A stretch of 64,000 bases of DNA from NCBI RefSeq assembly GCF_030247195.1, contig NC_080672.1:396817037-396881036 (forward strand), given 5' to 3'. A model generated the notes under the pieces. The model made no database searches and was not told where the DNA came from. It saw only the letters and a list, made by a program, of their open reading frames with translations. Numbering within the stretch: the stretch's first letter is position 1; each line of letters begins with the position of its first letter. The translations under genes and the position numbers were made by a program. Shown here in pieces: positions 1 to 9,697 of this stretch. This DNA comes from Topomyia yanbarensis. Its lineage: Eukaryota; Arthropoda; Insecta; Diptera; Culicidae.

Positions 1-1417
1 TTTTTCGTGTACATTTTTGAGATGCAAGGTACCATATTTAAGCTCCTCCAAAAAGCACTGCCTGCTAATTGGTCAGATCAACTACAGCAGTTCGTGCCAT
101 CCATTTGCGGTGCCGCCCGTCCGTTGTTTGCAAATGACGCTTCGTCTCAGCGGTGTATGCTTTATGAAAGTGACATAAGAGAAGGTACACATATCTGCAT
201 CAGGCATTATCTCATCGACAATGTCACTCCTTCGACCAGCCACACGCTACTGACACACATCCGATTCGCGAGTTGACCGAAGCCATTTCTGTCAAATATG
301 AAGCAAATGCCGCCGGACGGGTTCAAATACATACAGGCAAAAGACTTATGTAAAAGAGTGAAGTGCACATCTGCTTTCTTCATGTGGGTTGTTCTATTGT
401 TTGCTCATGTTATGAATAAAAAATCGCTTCACTGGTGAATTTGTCACCATTCTGTACTATATAAAGAATAAAAGCGTTTTCAAAACAGTTGACAAGCAAG
501 AATTGCACCATATTTCTAGCCATTCTCCGACGACTCGGTCCGCAATATTCAACCGTTTAAAACTGCCGAAACTATCCTATTTGACCGGTCATTTGTAGAC
601 TCCGGTTCTAAGAAAGAGGGCGCCGACCGTCACGTTGTCGCATGTGCTTGAAAAAAAAATTGACGCAATACCTTATGCCTGACCACACCCCGTATACCGC
701 TATGGTAGCTTCAAGCTGGACTTCGTAGATTTACGTGGGCTCAAAATCTTGTTTAGACTAGGCTAGACTGCGAAAACCGAAAAGAAACGAACTAAATTCA
801 CCTACACCGTTTTTTGGCTCTTTTCATGATCTAAGAAAGGTTTTATCTGTGAATGTGTAGTCTCACTGATGCATGTCTTAAATCCGACCTTGCAAATCGC
901 GATATTTATGCTATGACAGTCGATAGGACTGTTGACAACATCAGGCAATATTATCCGCATAATGAACTATAATAACCTTCTGATGATTTCAAAAGCACTG
1001 TATCCAGGGTTGTTAATACGATGAATGCAGCGTTATCGTTTCAACGCGATATCGTTGAAACTACAACTTTTCCATTCCGTTATCATTTTCGCGATGATTT
1101 TATCGTTCATCGTAAATGCACTTCAATGAATGAAACGTTAACATTATCGGAAAGTTTTGCGTTTTTACATTTCTTACAAAAGAAATATATAGGATCCGCT
1201 CATACAACTTTTTCCGAGTCCCGGAGGGCCGAGTCTCATATACCAATCGACTCAGCTCGACAAATTGGGACAATGTCTGTATCTATGTATGTGCAATAAT
1301 GTCATCTCAGCAATGGCTGAACCGATTTTAATGAAACTAGTTTCAAATAAAAGGCCTAACGTGACAATTTGACGCTAATATTTTTGTTTTTCGATATGTT
1401 GTTTACTTTCTGAGATT
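1..1417. other. Unassigned AT-rich sequence
   Basis: No gene or clear repeat boundary was recognised. Short open frames (for example at 7-276 and 1021-1299) have no motifs and no splice context. Confidence 0.5.
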
Positions 1418-1832
1418 TTGATTCATTTGATTTATTTGATTCATTTGATTCATTTGATTCATTTGATTCATTTGATTCATTTGATTCATTTGATTCATTT
1501 GATTCATTTGATTCATTTGATTCATTTGATTCATTTGATTCATTTGATTCATTTGATTCATTTGATTCATTTGATTCATTTGATTCATTTGATTCATTTG
1601 ATTCATTTGATTCATTTGATTCATTTGATTCATTTTTTCATTTGATTCATTTGATTCATTTGATTCATTTGATTCATTTGATTCATTTGATTCATTTGAT
1701 TCATCTGATTAATTTGATTAATTTGATTCATTTGATTCATTTGATTTATTTGATTCATTTGATTCATTTGATTCATTTGATTCATTTGATTCATTTGATT
1801 CACTTGATTCATTTGAATAATTTGATTAATTT
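1418..1832. repeat. 9-bp microsatellite (TTGATTCAT)n, about 46 copies
   Basis: GATTCATTT recurs with few errors; scattered variants (TTTATT, TTAATT, CACTTG) and one phase break near 1635 cluster toward the right half. The unit is a multiple of three, so every frame stays open and yields apparent Leu-Ile-His or Met-Asn-Gln proteins that are artefacts. A two-unit stub of the same repeat reappears at 2836-2860, just beyond the palindrome. Confidence 0.95.
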
Positions 1833-1968
1833 GTGTTCGAGAGCACCGTCGATACAAGACTACAACCCTGTATCGTATGCAATTTTACCCGTTATACCAA
1901 CACCATTGATTCTTTGGCACTGATTTGATCTCACAACCTATGCACACAAATAACTAGCTTAGAAGTAT

Positions 1969-2832
1969 TACAAGGAGACTTTGGTAATGAGAAGGAGAGA
2001 TACAAACAATTCTCTCACTCCGAATCAAGTGAGACTAATCATCATTTGTGGAAAAATATTCGTCTATAAAAATTGTATTTTAGTTGGCATGTAGATCGTC
2101 GTAGTGAATGGGCCTCCGGCCCTATATTTAATGTATATTTGTACAGTTTTAAATATATGTAAAATCACTTAACCGAGAGTTTAAACCTTCAATAACCCGA
2201 AGACTACCAACCAAATAATGTACGAATAGTGACTAATTTTGGATAGTTTAGTCAGATTGTGATTGGAGAATTCTACCCGTTGGATAGTCCGCAACCTACG
2301 ATTACGGCTTTAGTTATTTCGTTGGGAACTTGTCCTCCACCTGCTCTACGCTATCGAAGGAAGATAAGGGACCATTTCCCAACATTGGTCCTTCGAGCCG
2401 GATGAGGGGTTTACAATGTTGGGAAATGGTCCCTTATCTTCCTTCGATAGCGTAGAGCAGGTGGAGGACAAGTTCCCAACGAAATAACTAAAGCCGTAAT
2501 CGTAGGTTGCGGACTATCCAACGGGTAGAATTCTCCAATCACAATCTGACTAAACTATCCAAAATTAGTCACTATTCGTACATTATTTGGTTGGTAGTCT
2601 TCGGGTTATTGAAGGTTTAAACTCTCGGTTAAGTGATTTTACATATATTTAAAACTGTACAAATATACATTAAATATAGGGCCGGAGGCCCATTCACTAC
2701 GACGATCTACATGCCAACTAAAATACAATTTTTATAGACGAATATTTTTCCACAAATCATGATTAGTCTCACTTGATTCGGAGTGAGAGAATTGTTTGTA
2801 TCTCTCCTTCTCATTACCAAAGTCTCCTTGTA
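1969..2832. repeat. Near-perfect palindrome: 419-bp inverted arms around a 26-bp loop
   Basis: The left arm (1969-2387) and right arm (2414-2832) are equal in length and, by eye, match as reverse complements with perhaps one mismatch (near 2045/2758). The outer edges read TACAAGGAGACTTTGG and its complement. The loop 2388-2413 contains GTCCTTCGAGCCGGATGAGG, which resembles leader sequence placed just after the LTR in mosquito BEL/Pao elements. That suggests two LTRs in head-to-head orientation, but this is inference; no internal coding is present. Confidence 0.9.
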
Positions 2833-3396
2833 GAATTTGATTCATTTGATTCATTTCATGATTAGTCATTCCACTTATTTAATTTATCCAATTAGTTTTA
2901 TAACTATTGCCTATTTTTTCGTGCAGGTGTAGAAATCTTTATGTGCCTACTTAGCATGAGTTCTGCAAACTAATAAATGATCCAATAATAAATGTCTCAT
3001 TTCACTGCTAGGTGGATTAAGTTGCTTTTTCATAAAAAAAACACTTCGATCGAATACGCCTCGCGTAAGATAACCCGGTCAAAAAAATGCGGACGAACAT
3101 GGTCAGGCAATTTAAACAGTTTGGCGTTTGCCTCAACTCGCCTGTGCTAATTGCCCTTAGGAACAAATGCAACTTGCGAATGCGATTTAAAGGCAATTTC
3201 AATACTATTTCAATACTTTTCTGGCGGCTGAAATGGACTTGGATGTTATTTGGGTTTTCTAACATGGCGGTTCATGTTTGGATTAAGCTTAAAATAGTTT
3301 ATTCAAACACTTGGCATGTTCTCGCTTGTATTTTGTTTGCCTAGTGCACTTCAATTAGCCAACGAATGTGGGAAACTGTGGAATCGTGTGTAAGTA
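2833..3396. other. Unassigned AT-rich sequence
   Basis: Two leftover TTGATTCAT units at 2836-2860, then AT-rich DNA. The overlapping short open frames on both strands at 3017-3344 have no recognisable motif. Confidence 0.5.
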
Positions 3397-3807
3397 CACT
3401 CAAGTTTTTTTTACGCGGTTTTTTTTTGCGCGGTATTTTTTTACGCGGTTTTTTTTACGCGGATTTTGAAATTTACGCGGTTTTCATTTACGCGGATTTT
3501 GAAATTTACGCGGTTTTCATTTACGCGGTTTTTGAAATTTACGCGGTTTTTGAAATTTACGCGGTTTTCATTTACGCGGATTTTGGAATTTACGCGGTAT
3601 CCATCAATGAGGTTCCCTTTATCGCGGATTCTTAAATTTAAGTGGTCTTCATTTACGCGGATTTTGAAATTTACGCGGTTTTCATTTACGCGGATTTTGA
3701 AATTTACGCGGTTTTCATTTACGCGGATTTTGAAATTTACGCGGTTTTCATTTACGCGGTTTTCATTTACGCGGCTCGTATCCCCCGCGTAAAAAAAAAC
3801 CTGAGTG
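3397..3807. mobile_element. Short TIR element made of ACGCGG subrepeats, TA-flanked
   Basis: It starts CACTCAAGTTTTTTTTACGC and ends with the complement form (GCGTAAAAAAAAACCTGAGTG), with TA on both sides (3395-3396 and 3808-3809). The interior is a run of about 20 imperfect units built on TTTACGCGG with TTTTCAT or ATTTTGAAA spacers. It has the same ends as the 2.8-kb element at 9698-12496, so it is probably an internally deleted relative of it. Confidence 0.8.
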
Positions 3808-5089
3808 TATAGTGGAACAAGATCTCTGACCTAAAGTCTCAATGAAAGTCAAACTGTGGTAAGTTTTGGTATGCAATACTAATTTCACCATTGATTCTTT
3901 CTGTAGTTTGGTGGTGATTACCTAGTATACTGTTAAGTTTATGTGAGTAGATAGTGAATCCGAAAATAAGTATTATTTGTAATTTTACATATTAGGCATA
4001 CAAGGGCGCGTTCCATGGGCGATTTGGGGGCGATTTAAGGGCGAGTAGAGCGGCCAAAAAATGACGGGGGCAAATCGCCCAAATGTTTCATTTGAAATAG
4101 CCCCCTAGTTGCCAGCAATTTGCATCCGAGTTGGCAAATAGCCCCCCGTTAGCCAGCAACTTGCCCCTTTTGAGTGGGAAGGAAAATATGCCCAAGAATA
4201 AATTTATTTGAATTCAGCCTTTCTCCTCTGTTAGTGCCCATCAAACATATTTCATAATGAGACATTCTCCGAAACGTGCACGCTGCACCAACCGCTTTAT
4301 AAACGCCGCTCTAAGGTTGCCAGCTAGTGTTTTGTGTAACTAGTACTTGTATTTGCTATTTGCAGTAGTAATAAGCCTTCCATTTTTGTTTAAGCGCAAG
4401 GACAATTTTTAAAACAGAATTTGATTGATAAGTATAGCTCATTAAACCAATTTTATCAATTTTGTAATCCAAAAAGAATTTTTGAATTTTACTGAACGTG
4501 ATGAATTTGGCACCATTTGCATCTGGTATACTCAACCTGCACAAAACGTTTCATAACGAAGGGCTGATTTTTGGAACAATTTGTTTACTCATTCAGCCCT
4601 TCGTTATGTAAATTTGCAACATTATGACAGATTGGCTAAGCGCGGTGTTTCATGAAGCGCGGCCGTTCCTTTCGATCAGGAAAGGCCGCGTGAAATTTTG
4701 GGGAAAAGTGCTAATATAAGGCTGACAAAATCTGGGGGCAGACAACAAAATCGGGTCTTCACTGTACTATAATAGATAGGCAGTATTCGAAGTAGTTTCT
4801 TGTGGACGAAAGTAGAACGACTTTGTTTCTGCTTACTAGAAGTCAGTGGTGTTGCCAGAGGTTCAGTTTGGTGAAAATCGAACTAACTGTCAAAATGACA
4901 TTACTCTGAAACCACCATCTTTAAATGTTTCAAAACTTCGAAGAAGTTTTCCAACATAAAACAGTGCATCTTCCGATATAATAATTTGACTAATTAATTC
5001 TCCTCAAAGGAATTATGGAGAATTATTTCTTCAAAAAAAAATAGTAAGTCTTCATGTCTTTCTCAAATTTGTTGAGACTGTCTGTCGTG
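3808..5089. other. Repeat-derived noncoding sequence with two short hairpins
   Basis: A 16-bp perfect inverted repeat (CATAACGAAGGGCTGA at 4552-4567, complement at 4593-4608) and a GC-rich hairpin at about 4657-4691 are visible. The stretch around 4720-4870 reappears in inverse orientation near 50990-51140, including the phrases AAAATCGGGTCTTCA and TGTGGACGA. It is therefore a dispersed repeat family rather than a gene. Confidence 0.6.
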
Positions 5090-5879
5090 AAGGAGTATGA
5101 CACGGCAACGCGGAAGGCTGGTGTAGCTGAGTGAGCATTGGCGTCGGCTAAGGCTACTATCTTCCAAGTCCCACCCCAAGCTCGAGGACGATGTTGTTGC
5201 CGAAGGAAAGAACGCAACCCGGCAGGGAGACAGCTGGAGTGCCGTTATAGGTCGGAAGGAGAAACACGTGAAGCAGCAAAAAAAGAAGAAGGAGTGAAAG
5301 GGGGAGCAGAAGAGAGAAGGAAAACCCTCGGCTCATCAGAATGCGTCAAAGCGAGAAGCTGTGTTCGTCAAAGCCAATGACGCGACGACGTATGCAGCAC
5401 TGGTCAAGAAGGTCAGAGAGAACCCGGAGCTTGGAGTAAAACGTGGTAAGAGTCAGGCGAACCCGAAAAGGTGAAATGCTCCTCGAGCTGAAGAAGAATT
5501 CTACGACTAGGAATTCGGCCTTGCTATTACCAAATCAATGGGTGAAAAGGCAGAAGTTAAAGCCTTAAAGCCGGAGATGGTGATTGTGTGCAAGGACCTT
5601 GGTGCAATGACGACGAAAGTCGAGCTGAGACGGACACTGAAGCAGTAGCGCAACCTGGGCGAGATGCACATGACGATCTGGTTAAAGAAGGGATACGGAG
5701 GAACTCAGACAGCGATGATTCGTTTACCGATAACCGCTGCCGATAAGGCGCATGATGTAGGCAAAGTTGCGGTTGGTTGGATGGTCAAGATGCCCATTTA
5801 GAGCCGCCCACGAGTGAATAAACAAGCAGAGAAATGCTTCAAGTGGATGGGCTTTTAACATTAAGCAGGGGGTTGCAAA

Positions 5880-6050
5880 GACCCTGATAGATCCGGTATG
5901 TGCTGGAAATGCGAGGAGACGGGGCATCTTGCGAGAGACTGCACGCAGAGGCCGAAGTGCTTGCTTTGCACTCGCGCGAATGGAAACCACCATGAGATGA
6001 GTGGCTTTAAATGCCCTGCCTACAACAACGCGACTGCAGGTCAATGGTAA
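5880..6050 (+). pseudogene. R1-clade gag remnant with CCHC zinc knuckles
   Basis: Reading from 5901 gives CWKCEETGHLARDC, a canonical CX2CX4HX4C knuckle, followed by QRPKCLLC that begins a second. This is the nucleic-acid-binding end of an R1-type ORF1 protein. Upstream 5100-5880 is basic and charged as expected for ORF1, but it shifts frame repeatedly. Confidence 0.85.
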
Positions 6051-6059
6051 TGGAGATAA

Positions 6060-6480
6060 CCCAGAATCACTGTGATAGACAGAAACTATGTGTGGCGTCG
6101 CTTTGATTGCAGAGCCGTACCAAGTCCTCCCTGATAACAGAAACTAGGTGGCGGACAGATCGGGAACAGCTGTGATACAAGTTATGAGGAGATTCCCCAT
6201 TCAAGAAGTGGTAGAACGCTCATACGAAGGCTTCGTGATCACCAAAATCAAGCTCTAGAGAAGTTAGATGTACGATTGTGCAATGAAGGTTCTGTTAGCA
6301 CATTTAGAAGAAACAGGAAGGAGTCTATCATCGACGTGACATTCGGTAGTCATTCATTGACGAAGAACATGGATTGGAGAGTATGCGAAACGTATTCGCA
6401 TAGCGACCACCAGACAATTCGTATCGATCAACGGATTCTTGCTGCAGCACGGAGAAGGATGACCGGCGAGCGAAAGCCTT
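6060..6480 (+). pseudogene. R1-clade endonuclease remnant
   Basis: VALIAEPYQVLPDNRN is followed by a TAG where the family has Trp, then VADRSGTAVIQVMRRFPI. After a deletion the end of the domain appears at 6262-6440 as LDVRLCNEGSVSTFRR and ETYSHSDHQTI. The SHSDH motif is part of the endonuclease active site. The middle of the domain is missing. Confidence 0.85.
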
Positions 6481-6964
6481 GAACAAAGACCTCTTCGGCC
6501 GAACGCCGGGACAGAGAACGTGGTTGCGGCTGAACTAATAAGAAGGATTGTAGCAGCTTGCGACGTCACAATAACGCGTAAACTAGTGTCCAGCTTGCTG
6601 GTGGATCGAGACGCTTAGTACGCTACGTGCTGCTTGTCTCAGAGCCAGAAGACGGACTCAGAGAGCAATATCGAAGCCAGATAGAGAAGAGCGCAAGATA
6701 GCATTTCGGAAAGCTAGGGCCGCTTTAAAACGGGAAATCTAGCTTAGCAAGCCAGACTGCCACAAGGAGCTGTGCCGAGAAGTAGACGCCAATCCCTGGG
6801 GCGACGCGTACCGAGTCGTGGTGGCGAAAATGAAGGGCTCGACGACGCCAGCCGAAATATACCCGGGTAAGCTGAAGATAATTGTCGAGGGGCTTGTCCT
6901 GAAGCACTATGCAACTACTGCAAACCGACACTGTACGGCGAAGAAGAAAGAGTAAACACGGTAA

Positions 6965-8560
6965 GTGACTAACGATGAACTCGCAGAAGCATCGAATCGC
7001 CTGAAATCAAAGAAACCGCCGGGTCCGGATGGAATACCAAACAATGCTACGATCCGAGCATATCCCGACATGTTCAGGATGGTGCTGCAGAAATGTTTAA
7101 ATGAAAACAACTTCCACGAAATGAGGAAGATACAGAAGCTGGTGTTATAGGGGTGGGCGCAGCGTAGTTGGTAAATCGATTGCCTTGTATGCAACGCACC
7201 TGGGTTCGAGTCCCGACCCCGCACATAGGATTAGAAATTTTTCATAAGAGATTTTTCTAACCCGTAGAGGCAAATGACCTTAAGGTTAAAACCTCTATAA
7301 TCGAAATAAAAAAAACGCTGGTGTTACTGCCGAAGCCAGGGAAGCCACCTGGCGATCCGGCCTCGCATAGGACGATATGTCATCCTTGACGAAATCCACC
7401 GAGGGTGAACCCGGACTGTCCAAGATAAAGGTCGAATTCCAATAAAGAGCATCGACAGTGGATGCAATTCAGACAGTGCTAGAGAGTGCTGAGAAGGCAT
7501 CTAAACAGAAGCAAAGAGGAGATCGATGGCGCTGCATAGAATGAGGGTTCCCGACTATCTATGCCAGATCTGTAAAGCTACTTCCAGCACTGTACGAAAT
7601 GAGCGAAAGGCAGAAATCAATGCGAGTCACAGCGGGCGTACCTCAGGGCTCCATTTTCGGTTCAAATCTTCGGAACGGGATGTACGATGGGATCTAAACA
7701 CTGCGGCTGCCCAGGAAAGTGAAAATCATGGTTTTCTCGGACGACGTGTCGCTAATGGCGATGGGTGAAACACTTGAAGAAGTGGAGGTGTCGGTGACAG
7801 AGATAATACACGCGATCGAGAGCTGGATTTACGGGGTCAAGCTGCAAATAGCTCACCATAAGACGTAGGTGTTGTTGGTCAGCAACTGCAAAGCGGTTCA
7901 GCGGATACAGACGTCGGAAGGCACGTGATTTTATCGAAGCGTGCACTGAAGCAATGGGGAGAGATAATCGACGACCGATTGAGTTTCAAAAACTACATCG
8001 ACTATGCCAATAGCGAGAATTATGCCAAACATCGGCGGTCCAAGAAGCAGAACGAGACGTCTGCTATCTACTGTTTCGTCATCGTTACTCCGATATGGGG
8101 TTCCTGCCTGGGGAAAACCAAGCGGAACCGTAAAAGACTGACCAGGACATTCCGACTGATGGCCGTATGAGTTGCGAGTACTTACAGAACAATGTCGTCG
8201 GAGGCAGTATGCGTTATCGCCGGGATGATCCCCATCTGCATCACTCTAGCTAAAGACATGAAATGAAGAAGCATACGGAGAAATGTCCGTAATGCAAGGA
8301 GACTGACCCGAGCGGACTCGTTGGCTAAGTGGCAGCAGGAGTGGGACAACACGGAGAAAGGGAGGTGGACTCACCGACTTATCCCAAATGTTCCGGCTTG
8401 GGTGCATAGGAAGCAAGCAGAACTGAAGTTGAATTTAACGCAGTTTTTGTCCAGGCACGGATGCTTCCGGAGGTACTTGCATCGGTTTGGACATGCTGTG
8501 ATGCACGGCGTGTGTGAACGTGCAAGAGACACCGGAACACGTGGTCTTCGAATGCCATAG
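6965..8560 (+). pseudogene. R1-clade reverse transcriptase remnant, split by a SINE
   Basis: NDELAEASNRLKSKKPPGPD and IRAYPDMFRMVLQKCLNEN precede the SINE. LLPKPGKPPGDPASHRTIC follows it. Further pieces are VPDYLCQI, MRVTAGVPQGSIFGSN and VFSDDVSLMAMGETLEEV, the last holding the catalytic Asp pair. The end (ETPEHVVFECHR near 8530-8560) is the usual Cys/His region. Several frameshifts and stops separate these blocks. Confidence 0.88.
7148..7316 (+). mobile_element. tRNA-derived SINE (Feilai-like), full length with target-site duplication
   Basis: The head is tRNA-like: A-box region GCGTAGTTGG and B-box GGTTCGAGTCCC. A tRNA-unrelated body follows (TTTTTCTAACCCGTAGAGG, ACCTTAAGGTTAAAACCTCT) and an A-rich tail. 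The direct repeat GCTGGTGTTA lies exactly at both edges (7138-7147 and 7317-7326). It sits inside the R1 reverse transcriptase, so it landed after that LINE copy. Assignment to Feilai is from memory of the Aedes aegypti family. Confidence 0.93.
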
Positions 8561-9274
8561 GTATGACAGTGGACAATATCGTCGAAGAGATGTATGGTAT
8601 CGCTGGATGGACCTCTACACCTACTGGCTTACCTGTTGAGTAGGCTAAGTCCATCGCCGGGGACTAGATCGAGTAGATCGGGTTAAAGCGGGGAGCTAAA
8701 TGGCTGACAGAAGTGATCATTGATATCGGGAGAAATCTAACGCTCTGTTTCGGGAGAACTTCTCTAGTCGGGAAAATCTCCATCGGAATAGGCTAAGTTC
8801 ATCTTCGGGGACTAACCGAGACCGGGCTTGTTCACGAACAAGCCGGGAGTTCAACGAGTAAGTGATGCTGATAGGCAGAAAAGAGTCGAAGGGCTCAGGA
8901 AATTTGACAATCTGAAGTTTACCGCTCAGATTGTCTTCGTAGGGAAAGAGCACTAAGTCTCGACCTACAGCTAGCTTTCCGACTGCCATGCAGAAATTGC
9001 CGGTCTATGTGGATGGTGAAGAACTGGTGATGTGACGAGGAGTGGTGCTGTAACTCTACTGAAGGAACTAACTACTAAGTAGTTGAATTGGAGTGGGTGC
9101 TATGAACATAAAAACCCCTCCCCTAAGTATTGCAGTAAAGTAGTGCCGGGGAGGAATCAGGTTCTGGGCGAGAGCAGTGGTTTATAGCGGGTTTGTCCTG
9201 CATTCTCAAAGCATTGTTGAGTCCTTTTGCTTGTTTGCTTATGTATGGGTTTTAACCTTGAAGGTCATTCAATA

Positions 9275-9438
<164 letters not shown>

Positions 9439-9697
9439 AGTCAATGTTTGTATGTATATGATTTATGGACTCCCAAACGGCTTAACTAATTGCCGTAAAA
9501 ATTTCTTATTTGTTATAGAGCGTGTTTGTGTGCTATTCATTGGGGATTGTCTGCCCGCCAGATGACGCTTCGGAACAAATTGCGTTTTCCTCCTATTTTG
9601 ATAAAATTCACTGCAACGCGCGATGGGTATTAGCTAGTTATTAATATAGAAAAATAAACATTTCATTTTACTAATTCAGTTTTTTTTAATGTAAGTA

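Larger units (their letters stand above)
5090..9260 (+). mobile_element. Decayed R1-clade non-LTR retrotransposon
   Basis: The stretch reads in order as a Gag-like zinc-knuckle region, apurinic endonuclease, reverse transcriptase with FSDD active site, and a C-terminal Cys/His end, in several frames with many stops. Diagnostic R1-clade pieces are AEPYQVLPDNRN, FPIQEVVERSYEGF, SHSDHQTI, KKPPGPDGIPN, LLPKPGKPPGDP and GVPQGS. The 3' UTR ends in a GAGCAGTGGTTTATAGCGGG stretch near 9170-9190. A SINE interrupts it at 7148-7316. GC content is higher than in surrounding DNA. It is too broken to encode anything. Confidence 0.9.

Noticed and set aside
1403..1923. Met-Asn-Gln and Leu-Ile-His repeat proteins
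   Set aside because: Artefacts of a 9-bp microsatellite, open in every frame.
3366..3792. Two overlapping frames rich in FTRF and AVFIYAD repeats
   Set aside because: Translations of the ACGCGG subrepeats of a TIR element.
7148..7230. tRNA gene
   Set aside because: Has A- and B-box-like segments but belongs to a SINE with body, A-tail and target duplications; no complete cloverleaf was confirmed.
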